Assembly: GCA_013141015.1 (NCBI GenBank)
Contig: JABFRT010000007.1
Location: 10,992 to 74,991 of the forward strand
DNA: 64,000 nt
Source: Hyphomicrobium sp.
Lineage (GTDB): Bacteria; Pseudomonadota; Alphaproteobacteria; Rhizobiales; Hyphomicrobiaceae
Direction: 5' to 3'
A model generated the notes under the pieces. The model saw nothing but the letters and a program-made list of their open reading frames with translations. It was not told the origin of the DNA and searched no databases. The position numbers and the translations under genes were made by a program. This document shows, piece by piece, positions 62,521 through 64,000 of the stretch; positions within the stretch are counted from its first letter, which is position 1; every line of letters starts with the position of its first letter.

Positions 62521-63110
62521 TTGATGGCTTCCAAGTCTGCTTTGGGAACGCGGAATATGCCTCTGATCACCGCTGGATTACAAACGGCGATCTGAACGTG
62601 CGTCTTGCTCCGGAAACCCGAACCCTCATAAATCGGCTCGCCTTCGACGAAGATGCCCTTCACGGTATCGACCGGATCGCGGCTCATGCTATCCCGGATA
62701 TCATGCAGCTGACGCACTACGGCGCAATATAGCGGACGTAGCAACACTTCTGCGCCTCCGGAATTTGAAGGTAGTTGCAGATCAGCTGCCTTGTATATGT
62801 CAACGAGGAGTTGATGCGACAGTCGGACTTCCTCGATTCCGGCCTCCGTCGTCAAGTCGAGGCAATTGCCAAGATCGATCGCCGCGCCGACAACCGCCGG
62901 CTTCCAAGTCGCTCGTTCGCGCTTGCGCTTTTCCCTGGCGAACTGAAGCGCACGAAGTGGATTTGACTGCCAGAAGTAGATTCCAGGACCAAGCCAATCA
63001 TAGTTATTATCGCTGGCTTTGAATTGCATTGCGCCAGATAACAATTGCTCCGCCACGTGGGCGGAGCAACCGTGATAGCCAAGTATGAACGAGCTGTTCA
63101 GCCGATGCAT
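62517..63110 (-). CDS. PARP-like ADP-ribosyltransferase-fold protein (putative), accessory
   Basis: 197 residues. The opening FILGYHGCSAHVAEQLLSG (His13 in the Y-H-G turn), DWLGPGIYFWQSNPLRALQFARE (Tyr45) and the late FVEGEPIYEGSGFRSKTHVQIAV region with candidate Glu residues match the H-Y-E arrangement of PARP/DarT-like ADP-ribosyltransferases. Such folds occur in toxins and defence proteins; a known bacterial family with this G-I-Y-F-W signature is otherwise uncharacterised. It has no clear Shine-Dalgarno and overlaps the small gene ahead as TAATG and folP behind as GTGA. Base composition is lower in GC than folP and ftsH. Fold assignment is by motif, not search. Confidence 0.65.
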   Translation of the reverse strand: MHRLNSSFILGYHGCSAHVAEQLLSGAMQFKASDNNYDWLGPGIYFWQSNPLRALQFAREKRKRERATWKPAVVGAAIDLGNCLDLTTEAGIEEVRLSHQLLVDIYKAADLQLPSNSGGAEVLLRPLYCAVVRQLHDIRDSMSRDPVDTVKGIFVEGEPIYEGSGFRSKTHVQIAVCNPAVIRGIFRVPKADLEAIK

Positions 63111-63310
63111 TATTTGTAGTTATCGGACAACCGCCCATCGCTCGTAAGAATGCCAAGCTCTTTCAATTTTGAGCGTGCGATTTCTGGAGTGGCCGTGTTC
63201 GCCTGCCGCATAGTCTCGACGGTTCGGATGAATTCCTTCATGGCCGCGTCTTGAACCAAACTGGGTTTCTTCGCTGCCTTTGGGATCTTGGTCTTTTGCG
63301 TCTTTGACAT
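63110..63310 (-). CDS. Small basic protein paired with the ADP-ribosyltransferase-like gene
   Basis: 66 residues. A Lys-rich N-terminus (SKTQKTKIPKAAKKP) and a predicted helical part ending EIARSKLKELGILTSDGRLSDNYK, reminiscent of small proteins that accompany toxin or ADP-ribosyltransferase genes. Its TAA overlaps the ATG of the downstream gene (TAATG), and its start is 32 bp past the ftsH stop in the same direction. An antitoxin, chaperone or DNA-binding role is possible but undetermined. Not in the region's usual conserved gene order. Confidence 0.6.
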   Translation of the reverse strand: MSKTQKTKIPKAAKKPSLVQDAAMKEFIRTVETMRQANTATPEIARSKLKELGILTSDGRLSDNYK

Positions 63311-63342
63311 TCTGGCGTATTCCTCTCAAAACACGCCCCGCA

Positions 63343-64000
63343 CTACCCCTGCGGCTGCGGCTCCATTCCACCAGATGGCTCACCGCGCGGGCGGGCCGGG
63401 CGGCCAGCGGTCGGAACTGCCGACGAACTCGGCTGGCCCTTTGAGCCATCGTCATCGGTGCGGCGCACGATCTTCTCGCCACGCATAATGCCGTTGCACT
63501 CATCGCCCGAAATCGTCTCGTGCTCCATCAAAGCCAGCGCCATCGCCTCAAGCTCCGCCTTGTGCGCGGTCAGAACTTCCCAGGCTTTCTTCTCGCCGGT
63601 GGTCACGATGCGGCGCACTTCGCCGTCGATCAGCTTGGCGGTTTCCTCGCTCATGTTCTGGCGTTGCGTAACCGAATGGCCGAGGAACACTTCCTGCTGG
63701 TTTTCCGAGTACAGCAGCGGGCCAAGCACGTCGCTCATGCCCCATTCGCTGACCATCCGCTTGGCGATGTTGGTCGCCTGAGAGATGTCGCTCGAAGCAC
63801 CTGTGTTCAAATGCTCGCGGCCATAGATGATCTGCTCGGCAACGCGCCCGCCGAACGCCATCGCAATTTTCGCTTCACACCACTGCTTGGAGTAGCTCAA
63901 GCGGTCCCGCTCCGGCAAACTCATGGTCACGCCCAGCGCGCGGCCGCGCGGAATGATCGTCACCTTGTGCAGCGGATCGTTGCCTTCAACGACGATGTTG
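63343..64000 (-). CDS. ftsH: ATP-dependent zinc metalloprotease FtsH, C-terminal part (start beyond the window)
   Basis: About 219 residues of the peptidase domain, open to the window edge. Visible: VEGNDPLHKVTIIPRGRALGVTMSLPERDRLSYSKQWCEAKIAMAFGGRVAEQIIYGREHLNTGASSDISQATNIAKRMVSEWGMSD, VRRIVTTGEKKAWEVLTAHKAELEAMALALMEHETISGDE, then a Gly/Pro/Ser-rich tail. The AAA+ and HEXXH parts lie to the right, outside. FtsH is a membrane protease that also degrades RpoH in other bacteria; rpoH is in this window 4 kb away. In alphaproteobacteria ftsH is normally followed closely by folP; here two extra genes intervene. Confidence 0.96.
   Translation of the reverse strand, partial: NIVVEGNDPLHKVTIIPRGRALGVTMSLPERDRLSYSKQWCEAKIAMAFGGRVAEQIIYGREHLNTGASSDISQATNIAKRMVSEWGMSDVLGPLLYSENQQEVFLGHSVTQRQNMSEETAKLIDGEVRRIVTTGEKKAWEVLTAHKAELEAMALALMEHETISGDECNGIMRGEKIVRRTDDDGSKGQPSSSAVPTAGRPARPRGEPSGGMEPQPQG

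Overview
The window is ordinary, densely packed chromosomal DNA from a high-GC alphaproteobacterium, most likely a member of the Hyphomicrobiales (a Hyphomicrobiaceae-like organism is possible but not proven). The grounds are gene order and families: SDR-HDAC-xseB-dxs, uvrC-pgsA-moaD-moaE, rpoH/rluD/DUF6476-like, ftsH...folP, a COG4111-type (NadQ-like) regulator in front of nadA-nadB-nadC, a TIGR02301 protein, and many small exported proteins. I saw no tRNA or rRNA gene, CRISPR array, phage or transposase gene.

Layout. 1-5.5 kb: 3' end of aroC, a PQQ-type dehydrogenase, a DUF71 ATPase, a class III sirtuin, an RNA uracil methyltransferase and a DUF4399 protein. 5.7-10 kb: leftward SDR-HDAC-xseB-dxs. 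10-24 kb: an exported unknown protein, an acyl-CoA dehydrogenase/enoyl-CoA hydratase pair, tsaC, a membrane acyltransferase, a Clp_N/coiled-coil protein, an SRAP peptidase, a LysE exporter, an L,D-transpeptidase and several small unknown proteins. 23.6-24.9 kb: a dihydroorotase-family gene broken by a frameshift inside a palindrome. 25-27 kb: ygfZ-like, tag and an HD hydrolase. 27.3-32.3 kb: the NAD module, with two copies of ATGCTC-N5-GAGCAT between regulator and nadA. 32.6-41.9 kb: ppdK, an M20 peptidase, a secreted RNase T2, unknown membrane proteins, a TIGR02001-like outer-membrane protein and an SDR. 42-48 kb: two tandem exported glucosaminidase-like paralogues, a DUF2975-DUF2975-XRE operon, a lipoprotein and an exported unknown. 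48-55.8 kb: uvrC, a DUF3772/MscS channel, pgsA, moaD, moaE and an AMIN/Amidase_3 amidase. 55.8-64 kb: two 141-bp direct repeats around a YegS-like lipid kinase, rpoH, rluD, folP, an accessory two-gene unit and the 3' part of ftsH.

The features most worth a second look are: a small-protein plus PARP-like ADP-ribosyltransferase-fold gene pair wedged between ftsH and folP with overlapping start/stop codons at both of its 3' junctions; a palindromic repeat inserted in frame inside uvrC and related to the two intergenic 141-bp repeats; the paired candidate NadQ operators; and the palindrome-centred frameshift in the dihydroorotase gene. Most large antisense ORFs in the track are GC-driven mirrors of real genes and are omitted. 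Start codons were moved inward from the ORF track where ribosome-binding sites, signal peptides or catalytic N-termini indicate it.
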